A stretch of DNA of 64,000 nt from JOPF136 sp963773835 (GTDB lineage: Bacteria; Acidobacteriota; Terriglobia; Acidiferrales; UBA7541), in NCBI GenBank assembly GCA_963773835.1, contig CAVZCQ010000004.1:992001-1056000 (forward strand). Direction: 5' to 3'. The translations under genes were made by a program, and so were the position numbers. This document shows, piece by piece, positions 44,476 through 54,484 of this stretch. The notes under the pieces were generated by a model. The model made no database searches. It saw only the letters and a program-made list of their open reading frames with translations, and was not told the origin of the DNA. Within the stretch, counting starts at the first letter, position 1. Each line of letters starts with the position of its first letter.

Positions 44476-44952
44476 TCAGTCATGGCGGGCGCCGCGCAGG
44501 ACTTCCGCCGCATGGGGGAGCAGTGCCGCGATGGCCTGGAGCGATTCGACGGCACCCCGCGGGCTGCCCGGAAGATTGACGATCAGGGTGCTGCCGCGCA
44601 CACCGGCAGTGGCGCGCGATAGGGCGGCGCGTTCGTTTGTCTCGCTGCCGGCCTGGCGCATCAGCTCTCCCAGCCCGGGCACGAGACGGGAGCAAACCGC
44701 CACGGTAGCTTCCGGGGTGGAATCGCGCGGGCCGAGCCCCGTGCCGCCCGCCGTCAGGATCACGTCGAGTTCGTCGCGGTCGGCGAGCGAAGCGAGCAGC
44801 ATGCGCAACGGCTCCTCGTCATCGGAGACAACGTGGCGGGAGAGCACACGCCAGCCGCTTTCCGTGCAGAGCGCTGCGACGGCGGGGCCGGTGGCATCGG
44901 CGCGTTCGTTGCGGGCCACGCTATCGCTGACGGTGATGACGGCAACGCGCAC
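44476..44952 (-). CDS. mogA: molybdopterin adenylyltransferase (MogA/MoaB-like)
   Basis: This protein adenylates molybdopterin before Mo insertion. It has 158 residues from GTG 44952, with GAGGT upstream and the usual N-terminus VRVAVITVSDSVARNERAD. The MPT motif reads TAGGTGLGPRDSTPEA, and LPGSPRGAVESLQAI follows. A longer reading to ATG 45015 is possible but adds unusual residues. It is the last gene of the Moco group. Confidence 0.88.
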   Translation of the reverse strand: MRVAVITVSDSVARNERADATGPAVAALCTESGWRVLSRHVVSDDEEPLRMLLASLADRDELDVILTAGGTGLGPRDSTPEATVAVCSRLVPGLGELMRQAGSETNERAALSRATAGVRGSTLIVNLPGSPRGAVESLQAIAALLPHAAEVLRGARHD

Positions 44953-45033
44953 GGTGGACCTCAGCTGCGGGGCACACTTGCCCGGAGCGGCACGATGTAA
45001 ATGCCGCGGCGGCATCGTTCAGGGAACGGGCGG

Positions 45034-45771
45034 TTATGGGGCCGGTTCGGCGTCACGGGAAGCCTCGTCCTGGAGTCGCAGACCTTCCATCAGCAGTCCC
45101 TGGGTGGAACGCTGGATGGTTTCCTGCTCGCTGGAAGCGTTGAAATCGATCTCGAAGGTGCCATCCGTCCAGCTCATGATGGCGTAAACGGCTTGCTCGC
45201 CGGCAATCGGCCCGAAGACGGCGTGCTTGCAGGCTCCGGCGGTGAACCACATCTCGCAGCGCTCGCTGCCGCGGCTGACCACGAGCTTGCAGTTCTTCTG
45301 CCCCATTTCCAGCGACTGGAGCAGGTCAATGATGCTCATTTCTTCCAGGCGGCCTTCGAGGACGCCGGGGCGCTTCGCCTTCTGCTGGAGTTTTTCGAGC
45401 TGGAGGCGGTCGATCACCTTTTTCGCGCGGCGCACCAGTTCCTTTACGTAGAACGGCTTCTGGACAAAATCCTCAACTCCTTCGACCAGCGGCCGCAGCT
45501 TTTCTTCGAGGTCGGCGCGCCCGGCGAGAAAAATGAATGGAGTGTTTTTGGAGGCATCGCGAATGCGGATTTTCTCGTAGAACTGGCGGCCGTCGACGCC
45601 CGGCATCTTGTAATCGCAGACGATAAGGTCGGGGGATTCCTCCACCACTTTCAGCAGCGCATCCACGCCGTCGCCCGCGGTGAGCACTTCTGCGTGTGGT
45701 TCGAAGCCTTTCACCAGCAGGTCGCGAACGAGCGGATTGTCGTCAACCACCAGGACGCGGACGGCCTTCAT
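45034..45771 (-). CDS. response regulator with C-terminal DUF4388-like domain
   Basis: This 245-residue protein has a receiver domain (VRVLVVDDNPLVRDLLVKGF, phospho-acceptor Asp in VCDYKMPGVDG) followed by a domain resembling DUF4388/PatA (GRLEEMSIIDLLQSLEMGQK, GEQAVYAIMSWTDGTFEIDF). There is no DNA-binding part. The ATG overlaps the moaC stop by 4 bp, so it is translated with the Moco genes, although it has no obvious link to cofactor synthesis. No kinase is adjacent. Confidence 0.85.
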   Translation of the reverse strand: MKAVRVLVVDDNPLVRDLLVKGFEPHAEVLTAGDGVDALLKVVEESPDLIVCDYKMPGVDGRQFYEKIRIRDASKNTPFIFLAGRADLEEKLRPLVEGVEDFVQKPFYVKELVRRAKKVIDRLQLEKLQQKAKRPGVLEGRLEEMSIIDLLQSLEMGQKNCKLVVSRGSERCEMWFTAGACKHAVFGPIAGEQAVYAIMSWTDGTFEIDFNASSEQETIQRSTQGLLMEGLRLQDEASRDAEPAP

Positions 45772-46313
45772 CGGGCGGGCCTCCGCGCCGGATTGCCGCG
45801 CGCGCGTTGCGCGCGACGGTAGTCCCCTCTCTGCCCGCCGGTCTTCTCCACCAGGTAAACGGCGGTGATCTCCATGGAGCGGTCGAGGGCTTTAGTCATG
45901 TCGTAAATAGTCAGCGCGGCCACGGTGACCGCAGCGAGCGCTTCCATTTCCACCCCTGTCTGCGCGCTCGTAGAGGCTCGGGCCTCGATTTCGATCCCAT
46001 TGTGGCGGAGGCGCGTGGTCACGTCAACGTGAGTGAGCGGGAGTGGATGACAGAGCGGGATCAGCTCACTGGTGCGCTTGGCGGCTGCGATTCCGGCGAT
46101 GCGCGCGATTTCGAGCGGGTCGCCTTTCGGCACGACGCGACGGCGGATCGCGGAAAGCGCCGCGCGCCCGATGCGCACGAAGCCGTGCGCATGGGCAGAG
46201 CGCGAAGTCACGGGTTTCGCGGAGACGTCCACCATCCGCACGCCGCCGCCCTGCGTAGCCGGACGGTAGTGCGAGAGGTCGCGATTCGGTTTGCTGTTCG
46301 CCCTCTTCACCAT
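45768..46313 (-). CDS. moaC: cyclic pyranopterin monophosphate synthase
   Basis: MoaC acts with MoaA to make cPMP, the first Moco intermediate. The 181-residue protein has RMVDVSAKPVTSRSAHA, LIPLCHPLPLTHVDV and GVEMEALAAVTVAALTIYDM with the catalytic region TKALDRSM. The start at 46313 gives a normal length, and a basic tail of about 18 residues follows the core. It lies 28 bp after moeA. moaA is not in this window. Confidence 0.92.
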   Translation of the reverse strand: MVKRANSKPNRDLSHYRPATQGGGVRMVDVSAKPVTSRSAHAHGFVRIGRAALSAIRRRVVPKGDPLEIARIAGIAAAKRTSELIPLCHPLPLTHVDVTTRLRHNGIEIEARASTSAQTGVEMEALAAVTVAALTIYDMTKALDRSMEITAVYLVEKTGGQRGDYRRAQRARGNPARRPAR

Positions 46314-46341
46314 GCCTGACGATCTCAACGCGGCACCAGCC

Positions 46342-47562
46342 TCATATCCGGTCCCGCCGCGGCAGCACTTCCACCCAGTCGCCCGCCGCAAATTCTAGCT
46401 TTGTTTCCGGGACCACGAGAAAACAATCTGCCCGGGCCAGCGCGGCCACGTCGCCGCTGCCCTGCCAGGGGAGCTGCTCGACATGGGCCTCGGCGCCCTC
46501 CCAGCTCAGCATCGCGGGAAGAAAATGGGTAAACGCGGCCTTTTCGCGAATCGCGTGCTTCGTCCGAGCGCGGAGCAGAACCAGCGGGCGCGGCGACCCG
46601 CCAGCCAGAACGTCCAGCAGAGGGACACCGAACAGCTCGAACGTCACCATCGTCGAAACCGGATTGCCGGGCAGTCCGAGCACCGGCTTCCCGCGGCACA
46701 GGCCGAATACCGCAGGCCGGCCGGGACGAATCGCTACAGCGTCGAACCGGAATTCCGCGCCCAGCGCGCGCAGGACCCCTTCGACCAGATCGTACTTACC
46801 CATCGAGACGCCACCCGACAGCACCAGCGCGTCCTGTGCCAGCCCCTCCTCGATCTTCGCCCGCAGAGCGCCGCCTTCGTCGGGGGCATTGCCGAGCGGT
46901 ACGGCGACGCCGCCTGCCATTGTCACCTGGGCCGCGAGCGAGAAACTGTTGCTATTGCGAATTTGAAACGGGCCGGGTGCCTGATCCACGGGCACGATTT
47001 CGCCGCCGGTGGTAAGAATGGCTACGCGCGGCCGGGCATAGACGGGCACGAGTGCATGTCCGAATTGCGCGGCGATGGAGAGTTCCGCATAGCCCATTCG
47101 CTGGCCGGCTGCCAGCACCTGTTCACCCGCCCTGGCTTCGCTGGCTCGCGGGACGACGTTGGCACCCTGCGGCACACTGCGCTGCACGACGACCGCGTCC
47201 GAGGACGGCTCGGTGTGCTCGATCATCACCACGGCGTTGGCGCCGGACGGCACCGCCGCCCCCGTCATGATCTGCACGCACTGGCCGGGTCCAACTGTGC
47301 CACTGAACTCCGCTCCTGCGCTGATCTCGCCCGCGAGTTTCAGAGTCACAGGAACCGTGGCAACGTCCGCGGCGCGGACTGCGAAGCCGTCACGTGTGGA
47401 GCGGTCGAAGGGAGGCGCGTCGCGATCCGCACGCAGCGGCTCCGCGAGCACCCGCCCGAAGGCGCAGTCCAATGCCACGCTTTCCCGCGCACGCAGAGCC
47501 GCCCGGACGCATTCGCTCGCCGCTTGCGCGACCATCCGGCGGGCTTCCGTGTAGGAAATCAT
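46342..47562 (-). CDS. moeA: molybdopterin molybdenumtransferase
   Basis: MoeA inserts molybdenum into adenylated molybdopterin. The 406-residue protein has APPFDRSTRDGFAVRAADV, IMTGAAVPSGANAVVMIEHTE, LTTGGEIVPVDQAP, SGGVSMGKYDLVEGVL, PGRPAVFGLCRGKPVLGLPGNP and a C-terminal domain IV. It starts 13 bp after purA in the same direction and heads the Moco genes. Confidence 0.94.
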   Translation of the reverse strand: MISYTEARRMVAQAASECVRAALRARESVALDCAFGRVLAEPLRADRDAPPFDRSTRDGFAVRAADVATVPVTLKLAGEISAGAEFSGTVGPGQCVQIMTGAAVPSGANAVVMIEHTEPSSDAVVVQRSVPQGANVVPRASEARAGEQVLAAGQRMGYAELSIAAQFGHALVPVYARPRVAILTTGGEIVPVDQAPGPFQIRNSNSFSLAAQVTMAGGVAVPLGNAPDEGGALRAKIEEGLAQDALVLSGGVSMGKYDLVEGVLRALGAEFRFDAVAIRPGRPAVFGLCRGKPVLGLPGNPVSTMVTFELFGVPLLDVLAGGSPRPLVLLRARTKHAIREKAAFTHFLPAMLSWEGAEAHVEQLPWQGSGDVAALARADCFLVVPETKLEFAAGDWVEVLPRRDRI

Positions 47563-47575
47563 GGAGCGCCAGGAC

Positions 47576-48874
<1,299 letters not shown>

Positions 48875-49087
48875 TCTTCCCCCGTCGCTGTTCCCGTATC
48901 CGGCGCCAGGCTGCCCGGCCGCCCAGTTCGCCCGCACGCTCCCCCGCTCGATTCCAGAAGAATCCACACGCTTGCTGCCGGAATGGCAAATTCAGGCGGG
49001 AGCGGCAACCCAGTGAACTATCGTACCCTCAGAATTCCACGGAAGGCAATCGCAAACCCAGCCTGGGAGGCGCGAACGTCTGCGGCC

Positions 49088-49423
49088 CTATTGCACGTGG
49101 CTGGAGACGAACTTCGTCACTTCTTCCTTCGGCAGGTTGCCGACGAGCTGTCCCACCACCGTGCCGCCCTTGAACAGGAGCAGAGTGGGGATGCCGCGGA
49201 TGTTGTACTGCGACGGGGTGACCGGGCTCTCGTCCACGTTCATCTTCACCACTTTAATCTTTCCCGCGTTTTCCTGGGCCACTTCGGCCACCGTGGGTCC
49301 CAGCATCAGGCAGGGACGGCACCATTCGGCCCAGAAGTCCACCATCACGGGCTGGGATTTGCTCGCCTCGATGACATCGGATTTGAAATTCGCGTCGTTG
49401 ACCTGTCCCACTGCATCTGACAT
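49088..49423 (-). CDS. trxA: thioredoxin
   Basis: This 111-residue thiol-disulfide reductant has the thioredoxin fold with VDFWAEWCRPCLMLGPTVAE. The active site is Cys35-Arg-Pro-Cys38 instead of the usual Cys-Gly-Pro-Cys. The cis-Pro segment is IRGIPTLLLFKGG. GAGGAAAAC lies upstream of the ATG. It stands alone between purA and glgA. Confidence 0.94.
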   Translation of the reverse strand: MSDAVGQVNDANFKSDVIEASKSQPVMVDFWAEWCRPCLMLGPTVAEVAQENAGKIKVVKMNVDESPVTPSQYNIRGIPTLLLFKGGTVVGQLVGNLPKEEVTKFVSSHVQ

Positions 49424-49500
49424 GTTTTCCTCGATTCCTAAGCCTCACCAATGCGATTCGTCGTCCTATTAGATGCTACACCAAAACCCGCGTTGCGCGT

Positions 49501-50946
49501 CTAGCCCGTTCGCAGCGCACGCGCCCCTTCATATACTTGGACGTACTTCTCCGCAGCCACCTCCCACGAGAAATTCTGGGCCATGGCGTTCTGCATCAGT
49601 TTTTCCCATGCTTTGCGATTCCGGAAGCAGTGCAGCGCCCAGCGCACGGTGTCGAGCAGCGCTGGGCCCGTCGCATCCCAGAACTTGAAGCCGGTTCCCC
49701 GCCCCGTGTCCAAATCAAACGGCTCGACGGTGTCGTCCAGGCCGCCGGTGGCGCGAACCAGCGGGATGGTGCCGTAGCGCATGCTGTACATCTGGCTGAG
49801 GCCGCAGGGCTCGTAATGCGAGGGCATCAGGAAGAGGTCCGCGCCCGCCTCGATTTTGTGCGCCAGCACGTTGTCGAACCCGATACGGACAGCCACGCGG
49901 TCCGAACGGGCGTCGGCCAGCATGCGGAAGAACGCTTCGTAACGATGGTCGCCGGAACCGAGGGCCACCAGGGCCACGTCCTCATCCAGAAATTCGCGCG
50001 CAACGTGCGCGATCAGGTCGAATCCCTTCTGTTCCACAAACCGGGAGACGATGCCGATGACCATCCGGTCGCGGTTCTCCGCCGGCAGGCGCATTTCGCG
50101 CAGCAGATCCTGTTTGCAGATGGCTTTATTGGTTGGATCCGCCGCCGAGTAATGCGCGGCAATCCAGCGGTCGTTCTCCGGGTTCCAGGTGGAGTAATCC
50201 GCGCCGTTCAGGATGCCCGTGAGCCGCGAAGCCCGCGACCGCACCACCGCGTCGAGTCCATGGCCAAACGCCGGCGTCTGGATTTCCTCGGCGTACTTCC
50301 GGCTGACCGCGGTCAGGCAATCCGCGAACAGCAGGCCGCCCTTCAGGAAGTTCACATCGCCCCAGAACTCGAGCGCGTTGACGTTGTAGAGGTGCCCCGG
50401 CAAGCCGCAGCGCCACATCGCATCGTGCCCGTAGCGGCCCTGGTAGGCCATGTTGTGCACGGTGAAGACCACGGGGATGCGCGTGAATGCGGGATCGTAG
50501 CCGTACACGCCGCGCAGCAGCACGGGAACCAGCGCCGTCTGCCAGTCGTGGCAATGGATAAGGTCCGGTCGCCACACCTGCTTCGCGATTTCGATCACCG
50601 CGCGGCTGAACAGCGTGAACCGTTCCGGATTGTCGGCGTATGCTCCGCCGAACTCGCCGTAAATCGCGGGGCGGTCGAAAAACTCCCCGGCGTCCACGAA
50701 AAAGTAGCGCACGCCGTGCAGCGGATCGCACTCGCGAATCGCAGGAAAGTGCATGCGCGGGCCCACCGGCATCGTGAGACTGGGAAGGACGGTGCGCCGC
50801 GTCCCGATCCCGCGGTAGAGCGGGAGGGCGACGGCCACGTCGTGCCCCATGGCGGAGAGGGCGCGTGGGAGCCCCTCGAGAACGTCCGCCAGCCCGCCCG
50901 TCTTTGCGTACGGGAGAGCTTCCGAGGCTGCAAAAAGAATCTTCAT
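49501..50946 (-). CDS. glgA: glycogen synthase (ADP-glucose type)
   Basis: GlgA extends alpha-1,4-glucan from ADP-glucose. The 481-residue GT5 protein starts MKILFAASEALPYAKTGGLA, with the donor-binding KTGGL motif, and has HCHDWQTALVPVLL, TVHNMAYQG, SRFVEQKGFDLI and the C-terminal PSHYEPCGLSQMYSMRYG with GTGFKF. The start at 50946 fits the family. An upstream extension to 50997 is not needed. Confidence 0.94.
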   Translation of the reverse strand: MKILFAASEALPYAKTGGLADVLEGLPRALSAMGHDVAVALPLYRGIGTRRTVLPSLTMPVGPRMHFPAIRECDPLHGVRYFFVDAGEFFDRPAIYGEFGGAYADNPERFTLFSRAVIEIAKQVWRPDLIHCHDWQTALVPVLLRGVYGYDPAFTRIPVVFTVHNMAYQGRYGHDAMWRCGLPGHLYNVNALEFWGDVNFLKGGLLFADCLTAVSRKYAEEIQTPAFGHGLDAVVRSRASRLTGILNGADYSTWNPENDRWIAAHYSAADPTNKAICKQDLLREMRLPAENRDRMVIGIVSRFVEQKGFDLIAHVAREFLDEDVALVALGSGDHRYEAFFRMLADARSDRVAVRIGFDNVLAHKIEAGADLFLMPSHYEPCGLSQMYSMRYGTIPLVRATGGLDDTVEPFDLDTGRGTGFKFWDATGPALLDTVRWALHCFRNRKAWEKLMQNAMAQNFSWEVAAEKYVQVYEGARALRTG

Positions 50947-51063
50947 CGCGTGTGTCGAACGGCACCTCACGGTAAAGGAGGAACTCGCGACCGTCAAGGA
51001 GATCCAGGACCAACGGATCGGCGTGCAGCCAGGGGGAAAATAATCCTGCTACACTCCCGCGGC

Positions 51064-51915
51064 ATGGGGCAGCGGCTGGGACAGCATTTTCTGGTGGACG
51101 CGGCGTGGCGCGGGCGAGTGCTCGAAGCGCTGGGCGTCGGCGCGGCCGAGGTGTGGATCGAAATCGGGGCCGGGCGCGGGGAAATGACCGCGGAACTGGC
51201 GAGGCGCGCCGGGCGCGTTGTTGCCATTGAGAAAGATCCGCCGCTCGCACATCACCTGCGCCGGCTCGCGGGAGAGATGCCGAACCTCACGCTGTTGCAG
51301 GCCGACATCCTGACCGTGGACCTGCAGGGCCTGATTCGCGATGCGGAAGCGGCGGCGCCCGGGGCGCGCGTTTCCATCTATGGCAGCCTGCCGTACTACA
51401 TCACGTCGCCTATTCTGCACCGGTTGTTTCCGCTGGCCGCTCGGCTCGCCGGAATCCACGTGATCATCCAGCGCGAAGTGGCCGAACGCCTGGCGGCGCA
51501 GCCGGGGACGCGCGACTACGGCTATCTGTCTGTAGCCACCCAGTTCTACACGCAGCCGGAAATCGCGCTGACCATTCCTCCGGGCGCGTTCCGGCCGCCG
51601 CCGCGGGTCACCTCCGCGCTCGTCCGCATGCGCGCGCCGGGAGCAGGCGCCGAACTCGGTGTGGAAAACGTGCAGGAATTTCTTGGATTTACGCAGGCGT
51701 GCTTTGCACAAAAGCGAAAAAAGCTGCTCAATAACCTCCAGACGCTGGCGCCACGCGCGCAGGCGCTCGAATGGCTCACCGCGGCGGGGGCGCCAGCCGG
51801 AGCGCGCGCCGAGCAGCTTTCGCTCGCGCAGCTCGCCGGCGTATGGCGGGCCGCGGCTACTTCGGGGGCAATGTATCGCGCACGGCAACCAGGCGGTCGG
51901 GATGATTCGTCATGA
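51064..51915 (+). CDS. rsmA: 16S rRNA dimethyladenosine methyltransferase
   Basis: RsmA (KsgA) dimethylates two adenines near the 3' end of 16S rRNA. The 283-residue protein has GQRLGQHFLVDAAW, SAM motif EIGAGRGEMT, VVAIEKDP, LQADIL, and motif IV as GSLPYYITSPIL. In most family members motif IV is NLPY, and here residue 108 is Ser in place of the catalytic-pocket Asn. PGAFRPPPRVTSALVRM and CFAQKRKKLLNNL follow. Its 3' end overlaps the convergent GDPD gene by 59 bp. Confidence 0.92.
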   Translation: MGQRLGQHFLVDAAWRGRVLEALGVGAAEVWIEIGAGRGEMTAELARRAGRVVAIEKDPPLAHHLRRLAGEMPNLTLLQADILTVDLQGLIRDAEAAAPGARVSIYGSLPYYITSPILHRLFPLAARLAGIHVIIQREVAERLAAQPGTRDYGYLSVATQFYTQPEIALTIPPGAFRPPPRVTSALVRMRAPGAGAELGVENVQEFLGFTQACFAQKRKKLLNNLQTLAPRAQALEWLTAAGAPAGARAEQLSLAQLAGVWRAAATSGAMYRARQPGGRDDSS

Positions 51916-52600
51916 TGCCGTCAACTCCTGCGGCTGCCAGCGTGCGCATTTGGGCCGGCTCGTTGATGGTCCAGGTGACCACCTTCAGCCCCCGGCGGTG
52001 CGCGTCTTCGAGAAGCTCGGAAGTCACGCAATCGCCCCGCGGCCCAATCTGCCGCGCCCCCACTCGTACGGCCTCCTTCACCATGTCCTCGCCGCCGGAA
52101 TCGAACAGCAGACCGGTCATCAGCAGCCGGTCGAGCTGGTGGATGCGGTCCAGCACAGAGGCGTCGAAGCACAGAACTACCGTGGCCTTCGATTCCTTCC
52201 GCCCGCGAAGGGCGCTGATCACTGCGCGTTCCACGCCATAGCCCGCTCCGCCTTTGATTTCCAGGTACAGGCTTAGATCCGCCTGCCCCGCGAAATCCAG
52301 CAATTCTTCGATCGCCGGCAGGCGCTCGCTGGCGTATTTCTCGGAGAACCAGCTCCCTGCATCGAGCTGACGAAGCTCGTTGAAGGTGTAATTCCTCACC
52401 ATGCCGTCGCCGGAGGTGGTGCGGTTCAGCGTCGTATCGTGAACGATGATCAGACGGCCATCGCGGGAAAGGTGCAGGTCCGTTTCAATGCATTCCGCGC
52501 CCATCTCCACCGCGCGGCGGAAGGCGGCCATCGTGTTCTCCGGCGCAACGGCGGACGCGCCGCGGTGCGCGATGACCCAGGGCAGGCGCATGTGGCGCAT
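51857..52600 (-). CDS. glycerophosphodiester phosphodiesterase
   Basis: This 247-residue GDPD-family enzyme hydrolyses glycerophosphodiesters from lipid turnover. It has the catalytic HRGASAVAPENTMAAF, ETDLHLSRDGRLIIVHD (metal and second His), LYLEIKGG and TWTINEPAQM. There is no signal peptide, so it should act in the cytosol. Either of two near ATGs (52600, 52591) may start it. It overlaps rsmA tail to tail. Confidence 0.92.
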   Translation of the reverse strand: MRHMRLPWVIAHRGASAVAPENTMAAFRRAVEMGAECIETDLHLSRDGRLIIVHDTTLNRTTSGDGMVRNYTFNELRQLDAGSWFSEKYASERLPAIEELLDFAGQADLSLYLEIKGGAGYGVERAVISALRGRKESKATVVLCFDASVLDRIHQLDRLLMTGLLFDSGGEDMVKEAVRVGARQIGPRGDCVTSELLEDAHRRGLKVVTWTINEPAQMRTLAAAGVDGIMTNHPDRLVAVRDTLPPK

Positions 52601-52643
52601 ATCCTAGTGTGCTTCGAGGCTGTGGGGAAGGGGCTAATGGAGG

Positions 52644-52675
52644 AGAGTGGCCAGTGACGAGTGGCCAGTGGCCAG
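52644..52675 (+). repeat. short tandem repeat (GTGGCCAGT)
   Basis: Three close copies of GTGGCCAGT/C lie within 32 bp in the spacer between the GDPD and ligase genes. This looks like simple sequence. No gene is visible in 52601-52813. Confidence 0.5.
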
Positions 52676-52813
52676 CACCGGACTACGGTGACCTAGCACC
52701 GGGCGCGGCACACGGCAGACGCTGGACGCATCGTGCGTCAGAGGCCTTCCGGGAGTTTCCTTGGAGCCTCTACCCGCGAGAAGAGGCGTTTGTTATGCTT
52801 CTCGCCGCCGAAA

Positions 52814-54280
52814 ATGTCCCACTCGACCGAAAGCGCAATTCTCGCTGCCGTGCGCACAGCCGCCTCGCGCCGCCCCGGGGCGCCGGCGCTGGTGTCTCCG
52901 CGCGAGTCGCTAACCTATCCGGCTCTCGAAGGCCGCGCAGCCGCGATTGCCGCGCAATTGGCCGGAGTGAAGGGCGACGTGGTCGGCCTGCTCCATCCCA
53001 ACTCGCCTGGGTTCGCTGCGGGATTACTCGGCGCGCTCTGGGCCGGAAAGACGGTTGCAGTATTGCCCTGGGTCGCACCCGCGCCACTGCTCCATTTGAT
53101 GGCCGACGAAGCCGGCTTTCGGAGCGTCCTGGCCGCGGAAGAACTCGCGCCCCGCGCCGTAGAGGCGGGCCTCGATCCAATCGTGGCGCCGCGCCCGGAT
53201 GGCGCCGGCGCTCGAGCGCCCGGGCCGCCGATCAGTCCCCGCGCCCTCGAAGCTGCCGTGTTGCTTTACACCTCCGGCACCACCGGCCGGCCAAAGGCCG
53301 TGGCGCTCTCCGAATCGAACCTGCTTGCCAATGTGGAAGGCTGCCGCGTGGCGGGCGAATTCACCGGCGAGGACGTGATGCTGGCGATCCTTCCGCTGTT
53401 TCACGCCTTCGGGCTGACGGTGACGCTCCTGCTCCCGCTCGTGGTCGGCGGCAAACTCGTGCTGGAAGACCGGTTTGTTCCGCGCACATCGCTACAGTCG
53501 GTAGGCACGCATCGCGTGACGGCCATGATTGGAGTGCCCAGCCAGTTCCGCCTGCTGGCCAAAGAACGCGTGGAGGTGGACGCCACATCGCTCCGTCTCT
53601 GCATCGCCGGGGCGGAACGCCTGGGTGACCACACCGGCCAGGCGTTCGAGCAGCGCTTTGCCCGGCCGCTCTTGCAAGGCTACGGCGCCACGGAAGCGTC
53701 TCCAGTGGTCTCGTTCAACCTGCCGCGGCAGAACCGGCCCGCAAGCGTGGGCCTGCCGCTGCCCAATATCCGCGTGACCATCCGCGAAGAGATGCGCGAG
53801 CTTCCGGGCGGCGAGCACGGCGAAGTGTGCGTCGAGGGGCCCAGCGTGATGCTCGGCTATGCGGGCCAGCCCGAGGCCACGGCGCGGAAAATCCCGGGCG
53901 GAGTGCTTCGCACGGGCGACCGCGGCTGGCTCGACTCCGACGGCTTTCTCCATCTGGCCGGCCGCGCCGACGATATGCTGAAAGTAGCGGGCGAAAAGGT
54001 GTATCCCGCGGAAATCGAACGCGTGCTGGAACAGATTGACGGCGTCGAGGAGGCGGCAGTGATCGGGGTGGAAGATGCCGCGCGCGGCATGGCGCTGGCC
54101 GCGTTTGTCGCCGCCCGTGCTGGCGCAACGCTGGACGCCGCCGCAGTGCGCGGCGCCTGCCGGGAACGGTTGGAAGCCGCCAAAACTCCACGTACCATCA
54201 TCGTGCTCGAGCAACTCCCCCGCGGACTGAGCGGCAAAGTAGACAAGAAGGTGCTGCTGGAGCAGGCCAGCCGCACGTAG
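52814..54280 (+). CDS. AMP-forming acyl-CoA synthetase/ligase
   Basis: This 488-residue ANL-superfamily enzyme activates a carboxylic acid as acyl-AMP and then, normally, the thioester. It has the P-loop YTSGTTGRPKAVALS, FHAFGLTVTLLLPL, GYGATEASPVVSFN, the A7 motif LRTGDRGWLDSDGFLHLAGR and A10 GLSGKVDKKVLLE, with its catalytic Lys. The start at 52814 gives SHSTESAILAAV. An upstream extension is not needed. The substrate is probably a fatty or aromatic acid. Confidence 0.88.
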   Translation: MSHSTESAILAAVRTAASRRPGAPALVSPRESLTYPALEGRAAAIAAQLAGVKGDVVGLLHPNSPGFAAGLLGALWAGKTVAVLPWVAPAPLLHLMADEAGFRSVLAAEELAPRAVEAGLDPIVAPRPDGAGARAPGPPISPRALEAAVLLYTSGTTGRPKAVALSESNLLANVEGCRVAGEFTGEDVMLAILPLFHAFGLTVTLLLPLVVGGKLVLEDRFVPRTSLQSVGTHRVTAMIGVPSQFRLLAKERVEVDATSLRLCIAGAERLGDHTGQAFEQRFARPLLQGYGATEASPVVSFNLPRQNRPASVGLPLPNIRVTIREEMRELPGGEHGEVCVEGPSVMLGYAGQPEATARKIPGGVLRTGDRGWLDSDGFLHLAGRADDMLKVAGEKVYPAEIERVLEQIDGVEEAAVIGVEDAARGMALAAFVAARAGATLDAAAVRGACRERLEAAKTPRTIIVLEQLPRGLSGKVDKKVLLEQASRT

Positions 54281-54319
54281 GCGATTTCCAAAAGGGCTGC
54301 AAGCGCCCTGCCGTGTAGC

Positions 54320-54337
54320 GGCACGGCATGCCGTGCC
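54320..54337. repeat. 18-bp perfect palindrome
   Basis: GGCACGGCATGCCGTGCC is self-complementary and is followed by CCTACG, as in the repeat region near 11890. It lies after the ligase gene. It might terminate or stabilise the transcript, but no T-run follows. Confidence 0.5.
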
Positions 54338-54415
54338 CCTACGAAGACGCGGGACGATCGTTCTACTACCTTCAACTGGTTGAATTCACATGAGTTAGAC
54401 ACCTGCCGATTTTCC

Positions 54416-54444
54416 TTGACAACTCTATCGCATATTGCTATATG
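54416..54444 (+). promoter_or_regulatory. promoter and operator-like dyad of the XRE-flotillin-PspA operon
   Basis: A perfect TTGACA (54416-54421) lies 17 bp before TATATG (54439-54444). CATAT-TGCT-ATATG (54431-54444) is an inverted repeat covering the -10 box, a likely operator for the XRE regulator encoded next. The stretch is AT-rich in a GC-rich window. Confidence 0.65.
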
Positions 54445-54484
54445 TTCATAGCGATTGGCAATCAGCGACCTTGTTGAGGTCCCC

